From JBBSEX01 sp038239345 (GTDB taxonomy: Bacteria > Acidobacteriota > Terriglobia > Bryobacterales > Bryobacteraceae), in contig JBBSEX010000094.1 of NCBI GenBank assembly GCA_038239345.1, positions 1 to 7,826 on the forward strand: a DNA stretch of 7,826 nucleotides, in the 5' to 3' direction. Of the stretch, positions 1 to 5,119 are shown piece after piece. The notes beneath the pieces were generated by a model. The model did not search any database and was not told the DNA's origin. It saw only the letters and a program-made list of their open reading frames with translations. Numbering within the stretch: the stretch's first letter is position 1; each line of letters starts with the position of its first letter. The position numbers and the translations under genes were made by a program.

Positions 1-43
1 CGGATTGCGCGTCACGGTTCACGATATGGTACGTTTTTTTCAC
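1..43 (-). CDS. start of a probable DUF2188-like small protein (partial)
   Basis: Reading the minus strand from a GTG at 43 gives MKKTYHIVNRDAQS before the window ends. An AAGGAC ribosome binding site (about 54-59) lies some 10 bases upstream. The opening K-x-Y-H-I-V-x-R resembles the N-terminus of the small DUF2188 family, whose members begin in this way and are otherwise uncharacterised. The gene points away from the window, downstream of and in the same direction as the DUF11 protein gene, about 110 bases away. Only 14 codons are visible, so both the family and the reality of the gene are tentative. Confidence 0.35.
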   Translation of the reverse strand, partial: MKKTYHIVNRDAQS

Positions 44-155
44 GGCGGTGAGGTCCTTTTTAGGAATGGTTTTGGCGAATCGATTCTAACGAACCGACCA
101 CCACCGCCGCCTCAGCCTTCAACTAAACTGGGGACACCCTCGGTGCGCGGGCGGG

Positions 156-1256
156 CTAGTGAATCTCGTTGCTGGCGCGGGCGGTATTATTTCCCAGGTT
201 CGGATCGGGCGCGTCCGATTTCACCGTGGCTGTATTGGTGGCGCGGCGTCCCGTAGTAGTCGGAATACTGTTGGCTTTTCCCACTATGGTCACCGTCGCA
301 CTGCCGCCAGAACTAAGGCTGCCCAGATTACAAACCACCGTCGTACTTCCCGAGCAGGACCCCCGGCTGGTGCTGACCGAAACAAACGTAACTTCCGCCG
401 GCAACGTGTCAGTCATGATCGTGTTCGGCGCCAGGCTCGGACCGGCGTTGGTGATCTGCATGGTGTACGTCACGTTTTGACCCACAGTGAGAGCCGTTGA
501 GGGCGTCGACGTTTTGGTAATTCCCAGATCGGCGCTCCCTGGGTTTACCGGGGTGGTGACGCTGGCGCTGTTATCGGCGGTGTTCTTGTCAGGCACACTG
601 GAAGTGACGCTGGCCGAATTTGTCACTGACGTGCCGGAGTTGGCGGTCACGACGATGGTAATGGTGGCGCTCGCCCCCGAGTTCAGTGTCCCCAGACTGC
701 ACGACGTTCCGGTGCATTGTCCCGTGCTCGGCGTGATGGAAACCAGGGTCACGTTCGCGGGCAAAGTGTCGGTCACGCTGGTGTTTGTCGCGGCGTCAGG
801 TCCCCGGTTGACTACAGTCAACGTATAGGTGATGTTGCCGCCGGTGTTGACCGCTGAGGGGCTTGCGGTTTTGGTGACACCCAGATCGGCATTGAGCGAG
901 GTCACAGGTGTGGTGACCGTCGAAGTGTTGTCGCCCGGGTTCTTATCGGGGACATCGGAGGTCACTGTGGCGGAATTGGTGATGGAGGTTCCCGAAGCGG
1001 CGGTGGCGACGATGGTAATTGTGCCGGTCGCGCCGGAATTGATCGAACCAAGATTGCAGGATATCGCGGTCGTGCCAGTGCAGTGGCCCTGGCTGGGCGT
1101 TACGGAAACCAGAGTAACGTTCGACGGCAAAGTATCCGAAACCATCACGTTGGTGGCGGTATCCGGTCCATGGTTTAGAGCCGTGAGCGTGTAAGTGATG
1201 TTATTGCCAACCGTAACCGACGAAGGGCTTGCCGTCTTGGTGAGCGTGATATCCGC
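156..1256 (-). repeat. three ~360-bp direct repeats encoding DUF11 domains
   Basis: Three tandem coding repeats lie at about 1256-891, 890-534 and 533-156. They differ in sequence but keep the same order of motifs (A-D-L-G-x-T-K-T, N-x-G-P, D-T-L-P, a Cys pair, L-x-S-G, V-P-D-x-N). Repeats 1 and 2 are the most alike. Repeat 3 has a longer loop with GRRATNTATV and is the most divergent. Such repeats can expand or contract by recombination. Confidence 0.8.
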
Positions 1257-1964
1257 GCTCGGCGGGGTGCACTGCATCGACCCCTGCGATTGGGAAATGA
1301 TAATCTGACCGCTCAGCAGACCCAGGTTGAACGCCGCCTTGGTCAAAGTGATATGGATAGCATTGACCGTTAGACCGGTAGTGACGCCGTTCGAAACGGA
1401 GATCTGCTCATTGAGCACCACTTTGACACCGGCTAAGTTCAGAACCACCGTATTCGGAGCAGGATTCACCGGCAGAGTCACACCCAGCAGGCCGGTAAGC
1501 TTCGCGTTGACCAAAGTCGTCGTCCCGGTAGTGGTGAGATTCCCGCAAGCTCCGGTGATGCTGACATTTGATTTGATGACATCGGCCGTCAGCCCCAGCA
1601 GAGCCGCAATGGCGCTGGTGGTGTTGTTCACCGTCGCATCGGCTGAAACGGAACTGGTGGCCGGCAGGCCCGAGGCCGCGTTCACCGTAAGAACCCCAGT
1701 CTGCAAAATGGTGTTGAGCAAACCCGAAGATACGGTTGCGGATGCCACAGTATTGCCATTTGCATACGCAGGCGGCGCGCTGCCTGATACGGAAGGAAGC
1801 GGTCCACTGATGACATGCACCGGAGAGCCAAGGAAGGGGAGTACGTCAAGTGTGACGTACTCGCCGAAAGCTGAACTTTGAGCCGACGACGCACCCAAGG
1901 CGGAGTAAACCGTCCCACTTATCAGGGTCAGGGCCACAAGGGCCGATCGAACCGTTTTTGTCAT
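156..1964 (-). CDS. secreted choice-of-anchor P-like / triple DUF11 repeat protein
   Basis: This is a 602-residue exported protein. I chose the ATG at 1964 because GAAGGGGA lies just upstream and the product then begins MTKTVRSALVALTLISG, a clean signal peptide likely cut near residue 24 (ALGA/SSAQ). The longer frame starting at 2030 would begin inside an FNR-like site. Residues ~25-232 form a Ser/Thr/Val/Asn-rich beta domain with cysteines in GACG and SMQC, resembling the choice-of-anchor P domain. Residues ~237-358, 358-477 and 477-602 are three DUF11 (Ig-like beta sandwich) repeats. Each carries the signature T-K-T-x-x-P-S, Y-T-x-x-x-x-N-x-G-P, D-T-L-P-x-x-V-T, then a Cys pair and D-N-x at the end. 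The Cys pair could form a disulfide. The protein ends ASNEIH with no LPXTG, PEP-CTERM or C-terminal membrane segment, so it is probably released or held by another partner. The role is likely surface structure or adhesion; the substrate is unknown. Confidence 0.85.
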   Translation of the reverse strand: MTKTVRSALVALTLISGTVYSALGASSAQSSAFGEYVTLDVLPFLGSPVHVISGPLPSVSGSAPPAYANGNTVASATVSSGLLNTILQTGVLTVNAASGLPATSSVSADATVNNTTSAIAALLGLTADVIKSNVSITGACGNLTTTGTTTLVNAKLTGLLGVTLPVNPAPNTVVLNLAGVKVVLNEQISVSNGVTTGLTVNAIHITLTKAAFNLGLLSGQIIISQSQGSMQCTPPSADITLTKTASPSSVTVGNNITYTLTALNHGPDTATNVMVSDTLPSNVTLVSVTPSQGHCTGTTAISCNLGSINSGATGTITIVATAASGTSITNSATVTSDVPDKNPGDNTSTVTTPVTSLNADLGVTKTASPSAVNTGGNITYTLTVVNRGPDAATNTSVTDTLPANVTLVSITPSTGQCTGTSCSLGTLNSGASATITIVVTANSGTSVTNSASVTSSVPDKNTADNSASVTTPVNPGSADLGITKTSTPSTALTVGQNVTYTMQITNAGPSLAPNTIMTDTLPAEVTFVSVSTSRGSCSGSTTVVCNLGSLSSGGSATVTIVGKANSIPTTTGRRATNTATVKSDAPDPNLGNNTARASNEIH

Positions 1965-2001
1965 ATTTCCCCTTCGCCAAATGATTAATGACTGCCACAG
2001 A

Positions 2002-2007
2002 ATCATT
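2002..2007 (-). promoter_or_regulatory. candidate -10 box for the DUF11 gene
   Basis: AATGAT on the minus strand matches four of six positions of TATAAT. No good -35 hexamer precedes it, and the position a -35 would occupy is taken by the FNR-like box. This is what an activator-dependent promoter would look like. Confidence 0.4.
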
Positions 2008-2029
2008 GCTTGCAGGGAAAAAGGAGGCA

Positions 2030-2043
2030 TTGATCTAAATCAA
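2030..2043. promoter_or_regulatory. FNR/Anr-type operator upstream of the DUF11 gene
   Basis: TTGATCTAAATCAA is a perfect match to the FNR half-site pair TTGAT-N4-ATCAA, the classic CRP/FNR-superfamily box. Its centre is at 2036.5. On the minus strand, a -10-like AATGAT lies at 2007-2002, which predicts a transcript start near 1995. That places the operator at -41.5, the standard class II activator position. The leader would be about 31 bases to the ATG at 1964. This is inference from sequence only. Confidence 0.5.
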
Positions 2044-2111
2044 CGCGGAATTATGAAAAGGTATTCTTGATCACTAAATCTCGCGAGCATATGAGCGTCG
2101 GGTGCGGACAT

Positions 2112-2483
2112 CTAGTAGCCCCCTTCGGTGTTCTCGCCTTCGAAGACAAGCCGCAATCCCGCCAGCACAGCCGCCAGCGTAGGCCCCGCGAGCCTCCCCA
2201 GTCGCTCCTCAAGATCGAGTTTGTCCACCGTAACCAATTGGGACACATTCACTACGCTCTGCTTCGGCAAATTCCCTTGCCCTATTTTCAACGCGACATT
2301 TCCCGGCGCGGCGGCGCGGTCTGTGTTGGACGTGATGAGACAGACCACGGTTGTGGCAATACGGCTGCGATTGAACACGTCGCTTTGCACGACAACGCAG
2401 GGGTGCCGCTCAGCGGGCGCGGACCCGGCGGGAGGTCCAAAATCGAGCCAATAGACGTCCCCTTGGCGAATTCCCTTTACCAC
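2112..2483 (-). CDS. mazF: MazF/PemK-family mRNA interferase toxin
   Basis: This 123-residue protein has MazF-family features in order: the start G-D-V-Y-W-L-D-F (8-15), R-H-P-C-V-V-V-Q (26-33), L-I-T-S-N (49-53), and Q-L-V-T-V-D-K (82-88). R26 and T51 correspond to the family's catalytic Arg and Thr/Ser, so the toxin looks intact. The family cleaves single-stranded mRNA at short sites in the cytoplasm and is blocked by its antitoxin. The start is a GTG at 2483 that overlaps the end of the antitoxin gene by 7 bases, so the two are translated together from one transcript. No clear ribosome binding site is seen, which fits translational coupling. The cognate RNA sequence cannot be read from the protein. 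Confidence 0.9.
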   Translation of the reverse strand: MVKGIRQGDVYWLDFGPPAGSAPAERHPCVVVQSDVFNRSRIATTVVCLITSNTDRAAAPGNVALKIGQGNLPKQSVVNVSQLVTVDKLDLEERLGRLAGPTLAAVLAGLRLVFEGENTEGGY

Positions 2484-2716
2484 CGGTCCACGAGGGGGAG
2501 TTTGGTTCTTAATTTCCCCACCAGGCGCCGCTCCTCAAGGCTTGGAGCATTCGCATACGCCTCATTCAGTTGTTCGCCAATCCGGGCCCTCCGGCGTTTC
2601 CGCAGATAATCACGCAGCGCATCGGCGATCAATCCACTGCGGCTCAGCCCCAAATCCCGGGCCGCTTCGTCCGCCTGTTGCATCAGCGAATCTTCCACCG
2701 AGATTGCCGTCTTCAT
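2477..2716 (-). CDS. ribbon-helix-helix antitoxin of the MazF module
   Basis: This is a 79-residue protein starting MKTAISVEDSLMQQADEAAR. The short beta strand (MKTAISV), helix and S-R-S-G-L-I-A-D-A-L (26-35) are typical of CopG-like ribbon-helix-helix antitoxins that pair with MazF. The charged C-terminal part (41-79, with EERRLVGKL) would bind and neutralise the toxin. The ATG at 2716 is preferred over one at 2740 because the beta strand of the DNA-binding fold begins there. There is no Shine-Dalgarno sequence before it. The TATAAC box ends only 7 bases before the ATG, which suggests a leaderless mRNA. The product would bind its own promoter as a dimer and repress the operon. Confidence 0.85.
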   Translation of the reverse strand: MKTAISVEDSLMQQADEAARDLGLSRSGLIADALRDYLRKRRRARIGEQLNEAYANAPSLEERRLVGKLRTKLPLVDRW

Positions 2717-2723
2717 ACTTTGA

Positions 2724-2732
2724 GTTATACCA
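2724..2732 (-). promoter_or_regulatory. extended -10 promoter of the mazF module
   Basis: The minus strand reads TGGTATAAC: a TATAAC box at 2729-2724 preceded by TG-n, an extended -10 element. It ends 7 bases before the ATG at 2716, so transcription would start at or within one base of the start codon. The -35 region (CTTTGC) is weak. The promoter lies just past the repaired end of the broken toxin gene. Confidence 0.45.
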
Positions 2733-2764
2733 TCTGGCATACTTCAGCAAAGAGTGGCGGCTTA

Positions 2765-3039
2765 TCAAGGCCATTTCTGAGCGCCATGCAAAATACGCAG
2801 GATTTGAACGGTTTCGTCAGCAATGCGGTAGACCACCAGATAAGGCAGCGGAGAAAGAATAAGCTCTCGCGTTTCGCGTTTCTTGCCCGGCCGCCCGCGA
2901 TAGGAAATTTCAGAAGGTCATAGGGCGCAGTGTAAACCTGCCGGACCAAATCGGCGCCGCGCTCTGGTGTTTGCTCGAAAAGATAATGGGTAATGCGTTC
3001 CAGGTCGGCGGCTGCGTCTTCAGTCCAACGCAACTCCAT
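2765..3039 (-). pseudogene. ParE/RelE-family toxin broken by a one-base frameshift
   Basis: From the ATG at 3039 the frame gives MELRWTEDAAADLERITHYL through Y-D-L-L-K-F-P, a normal ParE/RelE N-terminal half. After that it goes off-family and runs to a stop at 2725. Shifting frame at about 2900-2901 recovers the missing half: R-G-R-P-G-K-K-R-E-T-R-E-L, then L-P-Y-L-V-V-Y-R-I and I-L-R-I-L-H-G-A-Q-K-W-P, with a stop at 2765. The simplest reading is loss of one base after the Pro codon, where relatives often have Asn-Arg-Gly. The repaired protein would be about 91 residues, normal for the family. The lost half includes the basic and aromatic residues needed for activity, so the toxin should be inactive. 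The start codon overlaps the stop of the antitoxin remnant as TAATG. A sequencing error is the alternative. Confidence 0.8.
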
Positions 3040-3209
3040 TAGGCGCGGAACTGTTTTTCAATCAGTAACTTTTCAAGGCGCGTCCCGGCTTCTTCATGGC
3101 TTATCAGAGTACCCCGATCCGCCGCGGCGATACCCTTGTTCACCTCGCGAAGAAACCATTCTTCATGGTCAACCAAGCGTTCTATGGCTTCGCGGGCGAG
3201 CAATTCCAC
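3039..3209 (-). CDS. N-terminally truncated ParD/RHH-type antitoxin
   Basis: A GTG at 3209 with a strong AGGAGG eight bases upstream opens a 56-residue protein. It reads MELLAREAIERLVDHEEWFL and continues with V-N-K-G-I-A-A-A-D-R-G and L-I-S-H-E-E-A. This is the second helix and C-terminal toxin-binding part of ParD-like antitoxins. Family members are usually about 80 residues and begin with a ribbon-helix-helix beta strand and first helix. Here that part is absent, an in-frame TAG occurs 15 bases upstream, and none of the other frames upstream encodes it. The remnant could still make a toxin-binding peptide but should not bind DNA. Its stop overlaps the ATG of the frameshifted toxin. It is either a decayed gene or a rescued short form. 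Confidence 0.7.
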   Translation of the reverse strand: MELLAREAIERLVDHEEWFLREVNKGIAAADRGTLISHEEAGTRLEKLLIEKQFRA

Positions 3210-3230
3210 GTCACTACCCTCCTACCCGGA

Positions 3231-3404
3231 TCGAGCGAGCGCGCGCTGGTTCTTGAAGCGCGCCATACAACGCACATCGAAGGGACGCACCTGACGCTTG
3301 ACCAATCGGAGAAGCTGCTAGCCGGGGAGCGGCTGGACGGGGTCGATCCAGCCGTTATGGAGTTGGTGATGGTAAACGAATGCATTTCCGAGATCTATTC
3401 ATAG
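3231..3404 (+). pseudogene. fragment of a Fic-family protein (N-terminal region)
   Basis: The plus-strand frame from about 3231 to the stop at 3404 reads S-E-R-A-L-V-L-E-A-R, then HTTHIEGTHLTLDQSEKLL, AGE and G-V-D-P. This resembles the conserved S/T-x-I-E-G-T-x-x-T-L segment of Fic-domain proteins, which lies before the AMP-transferase core and can carry the inhibitory helix. No HPFxxGNGR catalytic motif follows; the frame loses similarity after D-P-A-V and stops. No convincing start is present either, because the upstream frame runs antisense to the ParD remnant. It is best read as debris left by recombination or deletion, with its 5' edge abutting the truncated antitoxin. Confidence 0.45.
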
Positions 3405-3410
3405 CAGGGC

Positions 3411-3439
3411 TTGAAAACATACCTGTGTTACGTTTTAAG
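3411..3439 (+). promoter_or_regulatory. candidate promoter of the vapBC module
   Basis: TTGAAA (3411-3416) and TTTTAA (3433-3438) are spaced by 16 bases directly before the vapB-like ATG at 3443. There is no Shine-Dalgarno sequence between the box and the ATG. The mRNA would therefore be leaderless or nearly so. Spacing to the ATG is tight, so this assignment is tentative. Confidence 0.3.
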
Positions 3440-3442
3440 CAA

Positions 3443-3652
3443 ATGCGTAATACACTCACCATCCGTCTTCCGGAAGAGCTGGCGGCGTGGCTGACGGAGA
3501 CGGCCCAGCGCTCCGGAATATCGCGCGGAGCGCTGGTCAGAAAAGAACTGGAAAGACTATCGAAAAAATCGGGTAAGCCGTTTCTTCGCTTAGCCGGCTC
3601 CGTGGAGGGTCCGCGAGATCTTTCTCTGCGCAAAGGATTTTCCCCTCGTTGA
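3443..3652 (+). CDS. vapB: VapB-like ribbon-helix-helix antitoxin
   Basis: This is a 69-residue protein. MRNTLTIRLPEELAAWL supplies the beta strand and first helix, and S-G-I-S-R-G-A-L-V-R-K-E-L the turn and second helix of a CopG/Arc-like fold. The tail F-L-R-L-A-G-S and D-L-S-L-R-K-G-F-S is the type that threads into the active site of a PIN toxin. An upstream ATG at 3380 would add 21 residues with no family character, so the ATG at 3443 is preferred because the beta strand starts there. The stop TGA overlaps the toxin start by 4 bases. The protein should repress its own operon and hold the toxin inactive. Confidence 0.85.
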   Translation: MRNTLTIRLPEELAAWLTETAQRSGISRGALVRKELERLSKKSGKPFLRLAGSVEGPRDLSLRKGFSPR

Positions 3653-4059
3653 AGGCCATCGCCGATACGGGGTTTCTCATCGCATTCGGTAACAAACGGG
3701 ATCAGCATCACTCCTGGGCGGTTGAAATCGCCAAGCAGATTAACGAACCGCTGTTGACGTGCGAAGCTGTCATCGCGGAAGCCTGCTTTCAGTTGGAAAA
3801 CGCGCGTCTGGTACTGCGCTTCATCTCCGAAGGAATGGTCAAACCGGCTTTCTCTCTCTCAGAGAACATGCCGCGGCTGATGGAACTGGCCATGCGCTAC
3901 GCGGATCGCAAACCGGATCTGGCGGACCTCTGCTTGATCCGGTTGAGCGAATTGAACCCGCGCTACCCCGTCATCACAACCGACGTCAAGAATTTCCGGA
4001 TCTACCGGCGCGGACAGCGTGAAAGAATTCCGCTGATCCATCCCCCGGAGATGCTTTGA
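3649..4059 (+). CDS. vapC: PIN-domain toxin (VapC family)
   Basis: This 136-residue protein is a PIN-domain RNase of the VapC type. The acidic Mg-binding residues appear to be D6 (I-A-D-T-G-F-L-I-A), E44 (V-I-A-E-A-C-F), D90/D93 (P-D-L-A-D-L-C-L) and D112 (I-T-T-D-V-K-N-F). The full set is present, so the enzyme looks intact. It probably cleaves tRNA or rRNA, as characterised VapC proteins do; the target is unknown. The start is a TTG at 3649 overlapping the antitoxin stop, with AAAGGA about 11 bases upstream. This arrangement usually keeps toxin output below antitoxin output. Its last 74 bases overlap the end of a convergent open frame. Confidence 0.88.
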   Translation: MKAIADTGFLIAFGNKRDQHHSWAVEIAKQINEPLLTCEAVIAEACFQLENARLVLRFISEGMVKPAFSLSENMPRLMELAMRYADRKPDLADLCLIRLSELNPRYPVITTDVKNFRIYRRGQRERIPLIHPPEML

Positions 4060-4405
4060 GAACGGCTGACTCTGCCATGTGCTTCAAAGATGCCCAGTTG
4101 CCAATATTTCTCAATGCTTTGAAACAGGATCGGCAGACCCAAATCGGGCAGCCTGCAAGTCCAACGGCCAGGAAAGCATGGTGGAAACAACCGCGCGCGC
4201 GGAAGCTCGATGGCCGGCCATTCGGGTAGCGTTCTCGATGGTCGCAAATGCAGGCAGAGCAAAACGTGCAGTGGTCATGCGTCCATTCCTCTCGTTGCCT
4301 GCTCCATTGGCTCCACTGAAATTGGGTTCCACGCATCGAGGCGGCAATCCGATTCCAGGAATCGGGGAAGTGAGCATATTCCCGGGCATCGCGTAGCTTC
4401 CACAT
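3986..4405 (-). CDS. Cys-rich HDHC/CxxC protein of unknown function
   Basis: A 139-residue frame from the ATG at 4405 reads MWKLRDAREYAHFPDSWNRI, then W-S-Q-W-S-R-Q-R-E-E-W-T-H-D-H-C-x2-C (C46, C49). Further cysteines lie at 52, 54, 73 and 86, and a W-V-C-R-S-C-F (C91, C94) follows. The W-x-H-D-H-C-x2-C and W-V-C-x2-C-F pairs recall a family of uncharacterised bacterial proteins with a likely zinc-binding core. The Trp/Cys/His content is too patterned for a chance frame. A good promoter (TTGAGT-N17-AATAAT) lies upstream, though the ribosome binding site is poor. The last ~24 residues run antisense to vapC and have no family look, so the 3' end may be damaged. An alternative start is at 4429. 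I cannot give a function. Confidence 0.55.
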   Translation of the reverse strand: MWKLRDAREYAHFPDSWNRIAASMRGTQFQWSQWSRQREEWTHDHCTFCSACICDHRERYPNGRPSSFRARGCFHHAFLAVGLAGCPIWVCRSCFKALRNIGNWASLKHMAESAVLKASPGDGSAEFFHAVRAGRSGNS

Positions 4406-4427
4406 TGTATTCGTCTCGTTCGCTCTC

Positions 4428-4456
4428 ATTATTAATCGAATTCTGATAGCACTCAA
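4428..4456 (-). promoter_or_regulatory. sigma70-type promoter of the Cys-rich gene
   Basis: The minus strand has TTGAGT (4456-4451), exactly 17 bases, then AATAAT (4433-4428). These match four and five of six consensus positions. Transcription would begin near 4421, about 16 bases before the ATG at 4405. The -35 box overlaps the left arm and spacer of the palindrome of the neighbouring antitoxin gene. Confidence 0.55.
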
Positions 4457-4466
4457 AAAGGTGCTA
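4447..4466. promoter_or_regulatory. palindromic operator of the Phd/YefM-type module
   Basis: TAGCAC (4447-4452), an 8-base spacer, then GTGCTA (4461-4466) form a perfect inverted repeat 24 bases before the antitoxin ATG. TA operators of this class lie at this position and are bound by antitoxin dimers or the toxin-antitoxin complex. The site is also placed over the -35 box of the divergent gene. Confidence 0.6.
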
Positions 4467-4489
4467 CCTATAGAGGAGGAGGGCTCATT

Positions 4490-4780
4490 ATGATGGACAT
4501 CACCAAAGACATTCATTCCGTGACGACTTTCCGGCGGAACCCTGCTTTATTCATGAAGCAGCTTAAGAAGAACAGGCGGCCGCTTGTGCTCACCGTAAAA
4601 GGCAAAGCGGCAGCGGTTGTGCAAGATGCGGAATCCTATCAGCGGCTTCTCGACCTCGTGGCGCGCGCCGACGTGAACCATGCCATTCGGCAGGGCCTTG
4701 ACGACGTGGCGCACGGTCGTACCCGGCCAGCGGAGGAAGTATTTAACGATATCCGTCGTCAACATGGCATACCGCGTTGA
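4490..4780 (+). CDS. Phd/YefM-family antitoxin
   Basis: A 96-residue protein (95 if the second ATG at 4493 is used). GAGGAGGAG at 4473-4481 is a very strong ribosome binding site. The sequence M-D-I-T-K-D-I, then F-R-R-N-P-A-L-F-M-K-Q-L, R-P-L-V-L-T-V-K-G-K-A-A-A-V-V-Q-D, and S-Y-Q-R-L is the Phd/YefM fold from end to end. Its N-terminal half binds DNA. The C-terminal part (R-x-G-L-D-D-V-A-H-G-R-x-R-P-A-E-E-V-F) binds the toxin. It overlaps the toxin gene by 17 bases. It should repress through the palindrome at 4447-4466. Confidence 0.9.
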   Translation: MMDITKDIHSVTTFRRNPALFMKQLKKNRRPLVLTVKGKAAAVVQDAESYQRLLDLVARADVNHAIRQGLDDVAHGRTRPAEEVFNDIRRQHGIPR

Positions 4781-5090
4781 ACTTGCCGATCGCGCCGGGC
4801 GTGATCTAAGCGATCTGTATATACATATCCATGCAACAGAATCAGCGGCGGCTGCGAAGTGGTTCAACGGGCTCGAAGCAGCAGTGTATGCTCTCAATGC
4901 CTTACCTCAGCGCTGCCCCATTGCTCCAGAGGGGAAGAAGGCGAAAAAACAGCTTCGTCATCTGCTTTACGGAAATAAACCGCGCATCTATCGAGCCATC
5001 TTCGAAATCGATGAGCGAAACAAGGTCGTTCACGTCCTAACCATCCGCCACGGGGCAATGGAAGAGGCGAAACCAGATGAGCTGGTATGA
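4764..5090 (+). CDS. ParE/RelE-family toxin
   Basis: A 108-residue protein starting MAYRVELADRAGRDLSDLY. I chose the ATG at 4764 because it begins the family's first beta strand. Longer versions in the same frame read through antitoxin sequence with no similarity. The family pattern is complete: a helical hairpin (A-x-K-W-F-N-G-L), L-P-Q-R-C-P, R-H-L-L-Y-G, then Y-R-A-I-F-E-I-D and V-H-V-L-T-I-R-H-G-A. The last Arg-His pair (95-96) suits either a ribosome-dependent RNase (RelE) or a gyrase poison (ParE). Pairing with a Phd/YefM antitoxin does not decide which. It converges with the next gene, with 29 bases between stops. Confidence 0.88.
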   Translation: MAYRVELADRAGRDLSDLYIHIHATESAAAAKWFNGLEAAVYALNALPQRCPIAPEGKKAKKQLRHLLYGNKPRIYRAIFEIDERNKVVHVLTIRHGAMEEAKPDELV

Positions 5091-5119
5091 AACGCTCCTC
5101 TTGACACTCAATGTTTCGG

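Noticed and set aside
77..86. GAATCGATTC palindrome upstream of the DUF2188-like gene
   Set aside because: A 10-base palindrome alone is weak evidence for an operator, and no clear promoter lies around it.
5..1881. Several plus-strand open frames of 80-184 codons opposite the DUF11 gene
   Set aside because: They are antisense shadows of the repetitive, G+C-rich coding strand. They have low-complexity Val/Thr/Pro content, no ribosome binding sites and no family character.
1965..2030. Upstream ATG at 2030 as start of the DUF11 protein
   Set aside because: It would put 22 residues before an ideal signal peptide, lies inside the FNR-like site and would start upstream of the predicted transcript start.
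2067..2609. 180-codon plus-strand frame across the mazF module
   Set aside because: It is fully antisense to the intact toxin and antitoxin genes and has no recognisable domain.
2725..2764. Native 104-codon reading of the frameshifted ParE/RelE gene as a real divergent protein
   Set aside because: Everything after the frameshift is off-family, while the alternate frame restores the whole conserved half and a family-typical stop.
4079..4446. Plus-strand frames of 105 and 78 codons in the 430-base gap after vapC
   Set aside because: The minus strand has the patterned Trp/Cys/His protein and a promoter; the plus frames show none of these.
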